64,000 nt of DNA from Brassica napus. Taxonomy: Eukaryota; Streptophyta; Magnoliopsida; Brassicales; Brassicaceae. The notes under the pieces are model-generated. The model did not search any database. It was not told where the DNA came from and saw only the letters and a program-made list of their open reading frames with translations. The position numbers and the translations under genes were made by a program. Position 1 is the first letter of the stretch. Each line of letters begins with the position of its first letter. This document shows, piece after piece, positions 1 through 12,964 of this stretch. The stretch covers positions 54,459,374 through 54,523,373 of the forward strand of contig NC_063450.1 of NCBI RefSeq assembly GCF_020379485.1, given 5' to 3'.

Positions 1-3000
1 GTCTTTCCACTACCATTTGGTCCTGAAAATATTTTTTGCTAGCGTTAGCTCTACACTACGTTCATGCAAAAATTTCAGTGACGAAGATTTTATTAAGTCA
101 CCAACCTGTGACGAGCAGGCTTTTCCCTGCAACTATTTCGCATGATAACTGGCTAGCCATCAATTTCTGCGCAGGGGTAATGATATCCACCTCTGAAAAG
201 GATATTCGATCTTGAGAATCCAAGCGGCTTGTGCGATTTTCTGAGTTAACACCTGAATATAGACGAATATGATCAACCCAAAAGTAAATACATTCTCTAT
301 AACACATGTCTAAGCCCAATAATTCCCAATCATATGAGACTTTATAGCGTGAGCGTACCTGACTGAGAAGCATCCAAAAACTCATCGAGCTCGAAAATTC
401 TGTTAATACCACCAGAGAGCTCAAGGAACTTCTTGTGTAGTTCAAGAATATCACCAAACGCCATAAAGCTTTGGGAGACGACAGAAGCTAGATACCGCAA
501 TGCATGTGCCAATTCACCTGGTATATCAAGACATCATGCAAGAAAGCGTTATATAATTAAAGAGAAATTATAAACTTATGTGGCCTACATTGAAAAGTGT
601 GACAAATCTTCACCTTGAGTGGAGACAAGTGCTCTATCTCCCTTGTGTTCTAAAGCATACAACAAACTTAATCCCCAAGTCACATTATTGGGAAGTTGCT
701 TTGTCACGAAATCATCAAGTATGCCATACAACCATTTCTTCTTCAAGAGCATGAGAGAATGGTCCAATAGTGCCCTGAACTTTGTGTCGACCATCTGCTC
801 CATGAAAAACAAAAGATAGGTCAATAGCTAGCCCAAAATCCAACAGTTATAGCAAAGGAGCTGAAGACACTTACAGCTTTTTCTCGAGCTCCGCCTCCAA
901 AGAATGCAATGGATTCAGCATGAGTGTTCAGTCTCTCGTGCATAAACCTAAATAAGCAGGAAGAAGTTGGTCCAGATACTCTTTATAACGCAATCATCTG
1001 AAAAATTGGAGAAACGTAAAAAAGAGTTACCTAAACTTCCCTTCAAGCTGCTGTTCTTCACCGGCTAGATCACCAAAATCGGGAGCAACATGTCTCAAGA
1101 AACCCAGACCAAGTAACATATATGTGTAAAGTATGGCAACTCCCCTTTGACCAGTCAATAGCTTCATCCTCCAGGTGAACCTACAAAAACAAAATTTGAA
1201 AACTCATACCAAGAAACCATGAAACATCAGGAAAACAATCTAGCAAAATGTACTTACCACAGAATGTCAACCGATGGCTTAACCATTCCAGTAAGAAGTC
1301 CAGACAAGTCAGTGGTTAACTTTTCCAGGTCACGAGTGAGTCTCTGGTCCGCATCAATACTATTGCCTGACATGTGGAAAACCTGCATGGATATCAACCC
1401 AATGTGAAATCTTTAGTGTCTCTAAATTTGCGATATTAGCTTACAAGAAAAAGAACAAACAACCAGCCTCTATGAAGCATAATACCAACCACAACTGAAT
1501 ATATATTTTAAATCGGTGCGGATCAACATACTTCTTACATAAGTGTAAATAACACATCATGCTTTATTTTAGTAGCTCAAGTTGCACAGAATAACTTAAG
1601 GTCATAGTCATAATTCACAATGCATAAATAGGGCATGCTAGCATAGTATCTTTAAGCATCATAAAATCTGAATTGACCTTGTAAAACGCATTATTTCTCA
1701 AGTAATTCCGTAGCAGATGTTGAGTCAAACGAATCCTCCACCCTAATGCTAGCCTTTGCGTTAGATGCCTGGAAAAAATGTTTGAAACCACATCAGCAAA
1801 TGTAACTAACAATCTAACAAAAACTCCATAAAATAAAGGACACAACGAAGTTTTAAACTTGCATAAAAAGGAAATATTACTTTAATGAAGGAGCAATGAT
1901 AGCAGATGCACTACTTTGGATAACACTCAAACCAATCAAACGAACAAAGGCTGCTTTATCTTGCTCCAAGACATACTTCACAGTGGTTCCTGCGAAAATC
2001 ACATGTGGTTGTAAGAAAAGGAGCCCTATCAATAACAATCAGGTCACATAACAGAGTATACCATTCAAAGAGGCTATTCGGTCAGAGATTAATGTTCTTG
2101 AGACGACAAGGCAAGCAACCAAAAGTAGTTGTCCTCCTTGCTTGTCCAAGAGAGTGGGTATCTGAAACATAACAGTGAAATGGTCAGCTACTTTTAGCAT
2201 TAATGTGGTACGAATAAGTTTAGCCAAATGGAACAGATAGTTCGCCTTCCAAGGAAGCTAAAGAGGAAATGCATATGTATTTATTACTGAGTTACAAAAA
2301 ATTGGTACAAGTGTTTTCAACAAAATTCACACTAATAACTCAAGCTCACCAATGTGTGTAACATTGCAGCAATTCTTAATGGCAACGCCCTTGGGGATGT
2401 CTTAGGTTGAGGAAAACGAGGCAACACAACACTTTTATCTACAACTGGTGATTTTGTAATTAACTGTGTCAAGTACGCCTGAGCCTTTGAATTAGTAGTG
2501 GCAGATTCCTACAGCACCAAGTAACAAGGTTATAACCACCACAAAGCACCCCTCAACGAAAGTAAAAGAATAATAATCATAAGCTGTTGGAGACCTTTCT
2601 AGCTGCAGCAAACGCTCGCTGAACAACCATCGCATCATTTTGACGATCTGTATCGGAAATTTTCGCTGAATCAACTCCAGCGTCCGTCAGAAGTGTAGAG
2701 TCGTCCCTGAAGTTTAGTCCTTTTAAATAAGTAAATGCAAAAGAAAACTTTGGTAACCCTCACAAAGATGGTTAAGAAACAAATCCAACCTCTTGTAGTG
2801 AACACTCCAACCCCCTTCTCCATCTAATGACAGAACAACATCATGGAATGCAACAAGGGCTGGACGATGGGAGATTGTTATGCAAGAAGTTCCCATAGCT
2901 CGAACCTTTGCAGCAAAACGTTCTTCCATATCCGTTGTCACAGCACTTGTGCATTCATCAAGAATTGCAAATTTAGGTTTGTGGTAGAACAGTCTGGCCA

Positions 3001-5658
3001 TTCCCAATCTCTGTTGTTCTCCCAGAGATAATTCATCACCCCAATTAACCTCTTTGTCAGGTTGATAGCGATCTAATAAATATTCTAGGTCAACCTACAA
3101 AATCAGAAGTCCACAAAAATAAGCAAAAGAAAGTCAAACCACACAATCCATCCTACTATTAACAGGTCACGAAGTAAATAGGATACCAACATTTTCCAAT
3201 AGCTCCACCATTCCAGTCTCAGTGAGCGGTAAAGTCTCCTGATCAGAAGTAAGAGGATATATTAACTGGTCACGAAGTGTTCCAACTGCCATATAGGGCC
3301 GTTGAGGCACGTAGAAGATCTCCTTGTTAAGATCAGAACCAACTCCAGGCTTCACGATGTGCCCAGACACCAGGGGCCATAGACCTCCTAATACTCGGAA
3401 AAGGGAACTCTTGCCACTTCCATTAGGACCTACGATTCATATTGTTTAATCAATAATGAAAAGAGAGAATAATGATAACATCAGGCAGGCTAAAGTAGCA
3501 CCATAGGCTATTCTATCAATAATTCTTGCTATGAAAAGGAAATTTGTTAGTTATAAAATGTCACTCCCTAGAAGTAAAGCGGTCACCTGTAATCAGAAGA
3601 TTAGATCCTTGCTCAACTCGAAGTGTGAGATCCTCCACTAAAACATTTCCCGTTGGAGTAACAACCTGAAGTGCATTAAGTAACATTAAGAACACAGCCT
3701 TTTGGAGAAGGATTACAAGAACATGAATCTGTGTTCCAACTACCTTGACACCCGAAAACTCAACATAGTTAGCTTCAGTAAGGTAATTTCTGCTTCTATT
3801 TCTCTGTAAAGATGTTCTATCATCACCACTGAGTTCTCTCGAGACAGCCATCAACTCATGAATCCGGTCGGCATAACCACTGTTGGAAGAAAAAACATTT
3901 CCAAAATTAGAAAGCATAGCCACCACAACTGATGGGTGTAACTTATTACCTCATATGAACTCATAACGTATTACCTGAGTCGGCTGAGCCGCCTGGAACT
4001 TATAGAAAGTGTTCCTAAAGCCTGAAAGAGAGAAATAATGACACTGGTGTGATATCTTATATTGCTTAGCATCTCGGCTCTCCCTAAGGTCGAGTCATCA
4101 GGTCTTAGATGCCCAGAGAAGAATGGTTCGATAATCAGAATAACAGCAACTGTGGCACCAAGATACTTGAGCAGAAAATCTTGGATCATGCCAAACCACC
4201 AGTGATCATGAAGGACATCACTCATATGACTAACAAGATTCTTGAACTTTTGTTGTATATGAGATTCCTCTCTGGTTTCCCCACCATAGAATGCTATGCT
4301 TTCCGAATGAGTCCTTAAGCGTGAATGAAGTTGTCGGTACTCCCCTTCCAACTGCTGCTCTTTGGACATCAATTTGCCAAAAGAAGGAGAAAAGGTCCTT
4401 ATCGCAGTACCGGCTCCCAGTACATATGCCTGGACAACACTTGTTCAAGTTAGTTCATAAAGACCAGATAGAAAATTGTACTGCGAACGGATGTTAGACA
4501 AAACATAAACAGAAGATTAAACAGAAATCACCAGTATCCAGAAGATGTATTTTGGACTAGCATATGAACAAAGGCGCCATGCATACAAAATTCCATCAGT
4601 AACTGCAGTCAAATCATCCTGTATAAGTTCGCTCAACTCTGAAGAGAATCTTGGTACATCGCTGGCAATTCGTTGCTCCGGGTGCGTAATCCGACCATCC
4701 ACATGTGATATTTTGTAGTATACCATATTCTGAAACAATCATAAAGGAATATTAAAGTTTGTATCCAGCAGTGTGAAGTATACTCGATATGGTCGTCACT
4801 TGTCAAAAACATATAATACGATGAAGAAATGGTAAATAATTGAATTGCCTCCAATTCAAAAAGACACAGAAGGTGGTGGTTACCTCAAAGTAATGTGAAT
4901 GGATAAGTTTCGTCAATATCTTTCTGAAACGCAAACTCAAGGCCCCAGTTATGTACTTAGATGTAGCGTGAGTCGTGGATAGCATGAAGCACAACATAAT
5001 ATTCTCGGAGATAAGACGTAGAAAGAGTGGCGCGCGCCTTAAGAAAGCGGCACGGAATAGGAAACCTTGAACTTTAGCCAATCTATTGCTCAAAGCAGTT
5101 CTGAAAACCTGTGATTTGTAAAAGTATAAAAGAAGAGAAAAATAATCATATACTTTTGCCAGATCTTGGGGAATAACATGAAACAAAAGCATACCACAGT
5201 GGCGACTAGTGCGAGAAGATCCCTGGCACCCATTTTTCCCATCTGAGACAAGAGAATAGCAGTGAGAACCTGAAGAGACTTCAGTCCTCCTCCTCCTCCT
5301 TTCTTCTTTGCATTCTTATTGTTTCCTGTCCGCTTTTCCAATGCTCCATCATCATCATCACCACGGAGCCTAGGGGAGCTGATCCTTGATTTTAAGTAAA
5401 CAGCAGCTCCACCGGCAGCCACGATACCAGCAGCAAGCAGTATAGATTTCCTATAGAATTTAACAGAGGACAAAATAATAACGAACACAAAACAAAACAA
5501 AACAAAACAAAAAACAAAAAAGATATCGCAATCCCCCAAGAAGAGATAAAAAAGGATACAAAAGAAGAAGCAAAGCAAAGCAATAGTAATAGTTACCGTC
5601 TTGAAGCTACAAGACCCCGACCCCGCTCAGTTAACTGCAGTAGCTGGAGAGAAGGCAT
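1..5658 (-). CDS. ABCD1: Peroxisomal ABC transporter, ABCD family (CTS/PXA1/PED3), 5' part
   Basis: Imports fatty acyl-CoAs and related precursors (jasmonate precursor OPDA, IBA) into peroxisomes for beta-oxidation (known for the family). I can trace 21 exons, all phases consistent: 5597-5658, 5195-5450, 4884-5108, 4532-4729, 3975-4429, 3744-3879, 3587-3665, 3191-3429, 2790-3094, 2595-2706, 2350-2508, 2062-2161, 1881-1989, 1678-1768, 1258-1382, 1031-1180, 875-947, 614-794, 359-517, 106-252 and 22 to beyond the edge. They encode about 1,127 residues without a stop. It is a full-size transporter: first NBD has Walker A GPNGSGKS near residue 471, signature LSLGEQQR near 573 and Walker B FAILDE near 593; the second Walker A is split by the last intron and the window ends inside it. 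N-terminus [15 protein letters not shown] matches the family. The donor of the 3191-3429 exon (GTTGGT) is weak. The rest of NBD2 and the stop lie outside. Confidence 0.96.
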
Positions 5659-6200
5659 CGCTGGAAATTAATTCTCCAAAACACTGATACCAAAACTCCA
5701 AATTAGGTTTAAAAGAAACAATCCCAAATCATAACCACTTGTTGTAAAAGCAAAAGTAACCACAACATCAAAATGAAACTTCAGAAAAAAAATAAAACTT
5801 CAGAATCATCAAATCTAATTTTCTCATGGAAGCGAGAAACTCTATACAGAGATGATTTCAAAAAAAAAAAAAGGATTCATTTACTTTTGCTAGTCAACAA
5901 CAGCTAACGATCGTGGGACCAATTAGCAAATCGATGAGAAATAATACCTCAGCATGAGAGATTCAACCGACGAAAGTAACACAATTATTGAATCGAAATC
6001 GCTCTTCTTCTTCTTCGTAAGTTTTGCAGTAATCGTAACAGCAACTACTAGCTCGCCCGCCTTCTCGAAAGGAAGATTTTAACTCTGTCTGTCTAACCGC
6101 AACTGATCGAGAGGAAAAAGAGAGAGCGAGCCAGCCGGAACTTGGGAAGATGAGAAGATGATGACGCCTCTATTCACACGTGTGACTCACTCGTGCCCCC
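5659..6200 (-). promoter_or_regulatory. ABCD1 5' leader with probable leader intron, and promoter
   Basis: Upstream of the ABCD1 start codon on the minus strand there is a plausible leader intron, donor GTATTAT just below 5948 and acceptor TATCAG near 5684, giving an intron of about 264 bp in the 5' UTR. The leader beyond it is rich in GA/CT. This is an inference from splice-site sequences only. No clear TATA box was identified. A run of T at about 6199-6220 lies just upstream. Confidence 0.4.
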
Positions 6201-6776
6201 TTTTTTTTTTTTTTTTTTTTTCCCCTCTTTTATTGATTTCTTTGCTTATTCTGCAAAAATATTTTTACTGTGGTGAACCTAAAATAATGACCATTTCCTT
6301 CCACATTTAAATTAAAAGCCCCATGGCTTTTTTATCCAACATTTGCATCGATGGTTGCTGTTGGAAATGAATCATTTAGCTGAATGTTTGAAAATGTATG
6401 TATTACTGTAAGTGGAAGTGGTGGGAGAGAATATTTGATAGATTGCTTTCCAATAGCAAAGTAAAATTACTGTATTGATTTGGCTACTGGCATATATTAT
6501 TTAAAAAACTCAATATACTCAACAATCCTGAATTCTATTTTTTAACCCCAAAAAATGTCTTGATTGTTTTCAACTTTTCATGGTTTTTATATTTGATTTT
6601 TTGAATTGAATTTTTAGTTTTTAGTTATTATTTTGCATTACACTTTAGTTTTTTCTTGAAAAACAGAACAAATAAGTCTCAAATGTCTCAATCTCTCTCC
6701 CCACGTACATCCACCACAAGATGCATAACACTCACCGGGAGTCTTTGTCTCCACCTGCAAAATTAATTTAAGTGTA
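6201..6776. other. Intergenic stretch
   Basis: AT-rich spacer between the ABCD1 promoter and the UBP12-like fragment. No coding frame or structured repeat was recognised. Confidence 0.5.
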
Positions 6777-7463
6777 TTAAAGAGAGCCTCCTCTTCCGTT
6801 TGCCTCACCTGTCAAAAACATGTTTAACATATTCAGGCAAAACCAGGGAGTAAGTTGCTTCTTAAGTCCAACAAAATCAGTCTCTTGTTTTTTTTTTTTT
6901 AGAGTCACCTTCCAAAGTTCAGCTTCAACCAGAATAGTATCATCCAGTAAATATCCAAGAGTGTGATCATGGAGGTCGCTGAGATTCATGAATGATTCAA
7001 ACCCCCAATCTTTTGATTTTACACTGAAATCTTGCGTGGTCTCTGCAGCCGTGCAAAAAGAAAGAAATTACAGTGAAGAGTGCATACTCAACGTATTGAT
7101 CACTAATCATATGCCTACTTCAATATTCAAGTAAAGCAAGGTCTACCATATGAGTCCTTGCAAATCCAACACTGATCGAGAGAAATAAATAAAAAAAAAA
7201 ACATTTGCCAGTACGAGTGCTATAGAAAATTAAACAACTAAAAAGACCTCTTGTGATGGAATAGTTGGTGTTGGATTGATTCACTACAGCCAGGCTGAAG
7301 GGTGAATATCTGCTCCACCCGGAAGGCAAATCATTAGCGTCAGCAACATCTAAGTAGATGGACAAACAAGAATGATTGAATAAGGTATTTTTACCATTTA
7401 TAACCAAACCTCCAGCTTCAAACACATCAGAGTAAATCTTCCTAAAGAAAGACACTGCCGAAA

Positions 7464-7503
<40 letters not shown>

Positions 7504-7660
7504 TAGTCCGCAGTGGGAATCTCCGAGACTTTACCTTCCATGGGAAGAAGGAGTATCTCCTCTTCCTCTTCCTCTTCCTCTTCCTCTTTCTGTAAACAAT
7601 CGTAACAATGTGACTCATATAAACCCCCTAATTTCATGATCTCCTCTTCCTCTTCCGAAA

Positions 7661-7705
<45 letters not shown>

Positions 7706-8092
7706 TAGTCCGCAGTGGGAATCTCCGAGACTTTACCTTCCATGGGAAGAAGGAGTATCTCCTCTTCCTCTTCCTCTTCCTCTTCCTCTTTCTGTAAACA
7801 ATCGTAACAATGTGACTCATATAAACCCCCTAATTTCATGATCACAACAACATAAAGCTAGAATGAAAAAGAAAACGAAAAAGATTACATCCAGCGGAGA
7901 TTTTGAGCCGAAGTCTCCGAATCGGAAGGAATCGATACTCCAGTTTCGTCACGGTGAAGGTACTCGAGAGAATGAGAATGGCGGACAACTAAGATCCCCA
8001 TAAAAATCAAGGAATGAACGATAAATGTGAGGGATAGAAACCTCCGAATCTCTTGAACCTCGAAGGATTCTTCATCGGGATGATCTTCCATG
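6777..8092 (-). pseudogene. UBP12/13-like deubiquitinase, N-terminal MATH-domain fragment
   Basis: Reading the minus strand gives pieces of the MATH (TRAF-like) domain that opens UBP12/UBP13 ubiquitin proteases, in order: KIYSDVFEAGG; then SIYLDVADANDLPSGWSRY and FSLAVVNQ (7248 to about 7455); then WGFESFMNLSDL and GYLLDDTILVEAE (up to 7042); then ETDFVGLKKQ, matching the first residues of the USP catalytic domain. The sequence then diverges before the catalytic Cys box, so no protease domain remains. The GGYKW motif is disrupted by about 5 extra bases and the following beta strands are missing. Glu-rich and poly-Pro stretches lie upstream, with a possible first exon near 8092 (MEDHPDEESFEVQ). 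Most likely a truncated, decayed duplicate; a transcribed MATH-only gene is possible but the frame break argues against it. Confidence 0.6.
7467..7843. repeat. 202-bp tandem duplication with long G-tracts and TTCCTC microsatellite
   Basis: Two copies of one block: a G homopolymer (about 7467-7502 and 7664-7704), a unique stretch beginning ATAGTCCGCAGTGGGAATC (7503 and 7705), a TTCCTC hexamer array and a tail ending in TTTCATGATC (to 7641 and 7843). The offset between copies is 202 bp and the unique parts look identical. On the minus strand the tracts would encode poly-Pro and the hexamers poly-Glu. Confidence 0.9.
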
Positions 8093-8292
8093 TCAATAAG
8101 CTTCTTCTGCTTGAGAGAGGCAGTGAGAAACTGCCAAGTGCAGTTGAAACTTGAGAGAAGAAGACGATTGCTTTTTTCATTTTTCCAATGGGAAAGGCGA
8201 TAATCTCCCTCCCATAAACATTCAACCCCAAACCTATTGTTTGTGTCAATCTGACCCCGAGAAATCGATTTAGAGCAGCGATACTGGTTCAA

Positions 8293-8820
8293 TTGATTGC
8301 CAATTGCAATTCCGGTTCAGTTCACGCATTGTCTTTTTTTTTTTTTTTTTTTTTTTTTTTGGTCCTATGGCTATTTCTTTTAAATGACATTTTAATGTGG
8401 TCGACATAATAAATTTTGATTTCGAAAGGTATTATTGATCACATTGTCGGAACATGTTGATGTTTCACATATTCGAAAAGTATGAGGTGTGGATTATTTT
8501 GTATAATTGTTGTGTCTTTAATTTTGAAACATACTTATGGTATATCAAAAGATATGCATTCACTTGAAAGATAAGAAAAAAAAGTAAACTCTTTTCTTTT
8601 GGGTAACGTGAAGTAGATGGTGGTGTCACAAATAAATTCATCATTAGCTTTGATAATGAACCTCTAATTCCACTAATAACCCACCATATACCAAATTGTT
8701 AAAAGGCAATGACGATTTGATTAATATATTTGTTGTGTGTTAATAACGTTTACCATAAACAACTCGTTAGTGTGACCACTGACCTTCGAAAGGATCTTTG
8801 TACCTTTTTTAAAAATTGAA
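8293..8820. other. Intergenic stretch
   Basis: AT-rich spacer with a long T-run at about 8334-8360. No coding sequence recognised. Confidence 0.5.
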
Positions 8821-9528
8821 CTAGATTCTGACCCGCGCGCGGGTATGAATTTACGGTTTTTGATTATTTAATTAACTAAATAATGTATTTGTAATATTTA
8901 ATATATTATATTCACTAAGTAAATTACTTTTTTTGGGGTCTTAAACCATTGATTTATGACGAATAGTTGATATCATATAAACAATTTGAACATATGCACG
9001 TAATTAGAGAATTGTATACGATATATAAAAACAATGGCTATGAATGCAAAATATGAAGAAATATTATATAATGACTTAGTATGGCATAAAAGATTGTAAA
9101 TTATTTATACATATTTAAAGAAAATACAATGATTTTTTAACTTATATGAAGAATTTAACATATAAAAATAGCTGATTTATGTAAATAATTTTAGATATTT
9201 TATTAATAATAAATTATTTATATTTTTTGTTTTGAGATAAAGATAAAAATTAAATGTCCATAACCCAATTACTTTAAAAGACCTTATTAAGAAAGTCCAT
9301 GTGATTATTATTAAGGTAACTGAAAAAGACAAACAATAAAATATGAATTTTAAATTTATTTAAGCATATTTCATTAATATAACTGAAAAGACAAGTAATA
9401 AATTAGACAGTTTTATTCGTTTTAGGATATTTCATAAATGCAACTGAAAAAGACAAGCAAAAAATAGGAAATTTAATTAATGAAGTAAGAACATTTTCAA
9501 ATGGGTACTTCTCTTTTAATAATATAGA
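8821..9528 (-). mobile_element. Non-autonomous Helitron, minus orientation
   Basis: On the minus strand the element starts TCTATATTATTAAAAGAGAA (5' end at 9528) and ends with a GC palindrome (CCCGCGCGCGGG) a few bases before CTAG (3' end at 8821). The host bases are A before the 5' end and T after the 3' end, as expected for insertion between A and T without target duplication. The interior, about 0.7 kb, is AT-rich and has no RepHel coding sequence, so it must have been mobilised in trans. Confidence 0.85.
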
Positions 9529-9666
9529 TATAACTTCAAATTATTTCATCTTATCAATTAGTTTTTGGTTGACTTAATCGTATATTTTTCTTTCTATTTT
9601 GCAGACCAATTTATTTTATTTTGTTCAAAGAAATTGATGGACACATGATAAATTATAATTTGTTAA

Positions 9667-9946
9667 CTAGATTTTGATCCGCGCAAATAATTTTTCCGTT
9701 GCAAATTTTATACAAATGTGTAAAATATTTGTAAGATCATATTATATATTATTCAACTTTTATTACAGATTTGGAAACCATATGAAATTTTAAGTTTAAA
9801 AGCGTTGTTCATGTTTTTCAAACGGTGACAATAAAAAGATTTTTTGAATAAATTTTATAATCATGTGGAAATATAATTTATGTATTGAACAATTACACTT
9901 TAATATTTTAAACCCAAATCTATTGTAGAAAATGTATGCCAAATAA
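9667..9946 (-). mobile_element. Helitron 3'-end fragment, minus orientation
   Basis: ACTAG followed by ATTTTGATCCGCGC at 9666 resembles the 3' end of a minus-strand Helitron, but the hairpin is eroded and no matching 5' terminus was found to the right before the next Helitron begins at 9947. Probably a remnant interrupted by that insertion. Confidence 0.45.
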
Positions 9947-11485
9947 TCTATACTATTATTTATGAAGTGATTTTGCTGATTTGTCACATTTCCATGAATT
10001 TAGCTAATTTTGCTTATTTGTCATATTATTATTAGTTTTTAGCTTAAATATTTAATTTATTAATTTAAATAATATAAATATTTCGAAATTTTTAATCAAT
10101 TTATTAATTTAAATAGTATACTATTTCGAAATTTCTAATTGGAATTATAATTATTTTAACTTCTACAAGTTTCTTATTAGTTTTTAGCTTAAATCATTAA
10201 TTTATTCATTTAAATAATATAAGTATCTCGAAATTTTTAATTGGAACTAAAATTATAATTGCTTTAACTTTCACAAGTGAAGACCAATTATTGTTTTCAT
10301 GTGATGTAAAATGTTTTAAATTTTATAGTTTCATTTTTCTCATTCATTACATCGGTTATAGTTTTTTTTTCATCTTCCAGGTATAGTGTTTTCTGATTGT
10401 TTCAATTGCTTGTGTTATCTTCGTGATATCACTTTCATTTTGATATGAACGTTCTCTTTTCAGTGGTTCAATCATTTTGTGCAGATCTAACAATATTTTT
10501 TTTGTCAAACAATATTATTGGTGGAGTTGTTTGCAATAAAGGCTATATGAACAACATCAAAGCTTAATTCTCTTTTTAGCTTTAGATCTTTTTTTTTGGT
10601 TCTTGACATCTATATTTATGCACTTTTGATATTTGTTTTCTGTTTAGTTGGACTTTTATGTTTTTATTTCTTTCGTTGAATTTAAAAGACTAGGAAGCAA
10701 ATCGGTTTTGTTACATGCAGTTTGGAATTATGAATTAGTTATTATAAATTATTTAATGGCAGTTATTTCACTTATGTGTTTTATTACTGTTTAATTTATT
10801 AAAAAAATTTATGGTTTGATATTAAGTTTAGAGAGTTGCTTATGTAATCATGTTATGAACATGTGCTTAATGGTTTAATCTCTAAAACGGTTAAAGTATA
10901 TATATTTTAATGAATAATTAGATTTATCATTATATAATTAACTATAATAATAATAAAACTATCATTATCTATTTTTTTTGTTTATTAAATGTAAACTTAT
11001 GAAATATTTCGATAACTCAATGTATATATTTATCAAGTAAACCAATGAAATATTATCATTATCTCAATTTGTTTTTTTTTTAAGTTTTCTTCTAAATTAT
11101 CATCAAACTTTATTTTTATTTATTTTATTTTTACTTGGATTTGTGTGTTTCAATGTTTTTCGGTAATTTAATACATTTTTTTGGTTCAAAAATACAAAGT
11201 AGACTAAGAGAGACCAAAAGTTCACATTCTTCGTTGTCCAAAAAAGAAGTTCACATTCTTATTTTACTTTGTTGTGTGTAATATTTGATATGTAATATGC
11301 TCTCATGGTTTCATATTTTTATAGCTTTCCTATGTACTAAGAAGACGTAGACCGAGATAAAAATCAAAGGAAACTAAAATGATTAAGAATATAAGAATAA
11401 GTTATTGTAATGTTTAAATCATAAGAAATATATTAATAACTATTAGTAAAATGATTATGCTTGCATGTGCGGGTAAAACACCTAG
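9947..11485 (+). mobile_element. Non-autonomous Helitron, plus orientation
   Basis: The 5' terminus TCTATACTATTATTTATGAA begins at 9947 after a host A, and the 3' terminus GTGCGGGTAAAACACCTAG ends at 11485 before a host T. The subterminal hairpin is degenerate (only the GTGCGGG arm is clear). The 1.54-kb interior is AT-rich, carries tandemly related segments of Helitron-type sequence near 10020-10270, and has no coding region. Confidence 0.75.
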
Positions 11486-11970
11486 TTTAAATTATATTGG
11501 ACTGAAAATGGAGTTTAAACCGCGTGTTTATTTTCTAAAAAAATTATATTAAGATTTGTTGTTTTAACAAATTTTGTAATTTATTTATTTATGAGATATA
11601 TAGGTTCCTTCGAGAAATATATTTTGGAATTTTATGATTCTAGTTTTATCTGACCCAATAACTAAGGTGAAAATGAGCCCGAGCATAATTAATTGAAAAT
11701 GTAATCAAAATCTGTATAGACCTGGTTAGCTTTTAAAAAAAATACATTGGGTAAAGCTTTTTACGGAAGAAAAAATTACATTTAGACATACTTTTTTACT
11801 TTCTTTTTACACTCAGACATAATTCTACTATGTAGAGTATTTTGTTTCATAAAAATGTCTTTTCTACCCTCTAACTGAAACAACTAAAAACACAAGTTAA
11901 TTATAAATCAATTTATTCTTTTAATAAACCATAATCTGATAATTTGTCTCTTTTTTTTTTCATCTACACT
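11486..11970. other. Intergenic stretch
   Basis: AT-rich spacer right of the Helitron. No gene or structured repeat recognised. Confidence 0.5.
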
Positions 11971-11974
11971 GACG

Positions 11975-12340
11975 ATGAATTACAGTTGCTGAGGCGGAGA
12001 TGGAAGCGGTGACAGAGATGGTAGAAAATCATCTTATGGTGGCGGAGATCATGTTACAGAAATGGAACTGACGAAAGTGATAGCACAAGATAGAGATGCG
12101 TATGGAGGTGCTGCTCGAGGTGGAGGCAGTCATGGAGGGGGTAGTTTCATGGTGATGGTTCTTACGGACCGGTGAAGAAAGAAGACCCAAAAATGGAAGT
12201 AGACCATCAACCAGAGGGTATGGAGGAGGTGGCGATAGAAAAAGTGACGGTGGAAAAACTTATGGCAAAGGTAAAACTCATGGAAGTGGTTATGGAAATG
12301 GCGGTGACGAAGAAGATAGATATGGTATACAACTATACCT
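11975..12340 (+). pseudogene. Decayed glycine-rich protein-like sequence
   Basis: The plus strand shows interrupted glycine-rich frames: GDGSGDRDGRKSSYGGGD near 12000, RGGGSHGGG near 12117, and GYGGGGDRKSDGGKTYGKGK followed by a GYGNGGDEEDRYG-like tail to about 12325. These lie in different frames, with stops between them, and no start codon context or splice sites join them. It resembles a glycine-rich protein gene that has lost its frame. The family is not identified, and low-complexity sequence could mimic this. Confidence 0.3.
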
Positions 12341-12592
12341 GACCACGCTACTCCTGACCACATGTTCTTGGACAGCAACACTTTCCCAAAGTCACACCCC
12401 TCCCCCAACCACAAGTTCTCCACCTACACTAACATTAACCACAAATCACCCAATCAAAGTACAAATCCCCATCCACCACCAGACAAGTAGATGTGTATTT
12501 GCTTGGATAATATATGTCTGATTTCTTTTATAAATCTTGTATCTAACGGTTCTAATCCAATCCCACTGTTCAATAAACCTACCTAATTAATG
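12341..12592. other. Intergenic stretch
   Basis: C-rich to AT-rich spacer leading to the left boundary of the DUF295 duplication at about 12593. Nothing else recognised. Confidence 0.4.
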
Positions 12593-12964
12593 CACTTATT
12601 AAATAAATGAGTACAAATTTACATAACAGTACGCACCTGGTCCCTTAGAAAGTCAGTAACGCTGCATAAACCACTTTAGCTGTAACGAACTTTTCTACGC
12701 CTACCAAAATATAAATATATAACAAGACACTTAAATATTTTTATTAATCTGTTTCTCTTGCCCAATTTACGATTGAGCATTTACCACTTTGGCTATGTAA
12801 ATACGTTTTACATATATAAAACCATAAATATATAGCCGACTACAACTTAAAATGTTAGTTTATATGTATAAAATGTGGTAGCATATGTATAAAAGTACAA
12901 AATATAACACTAATCATGAAAAGCAAATACCAATATATAAAATCGTAAAAATCAAACAGATTAT

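Noticed and set aside
7398..7845. Minus-strand open frames with long poly-Pro and poly-Glu
   Set aside because: They arise from the C-tract and the TTCCTC microsatellite; the flanking frame belongs to a decayed UBP12-like fragment.
12130..12423. His/Phe-rich minus-strand open frame
   Set aside because: It is the antisense of the glycine-rich sequence; no start context, homology or splice sites.
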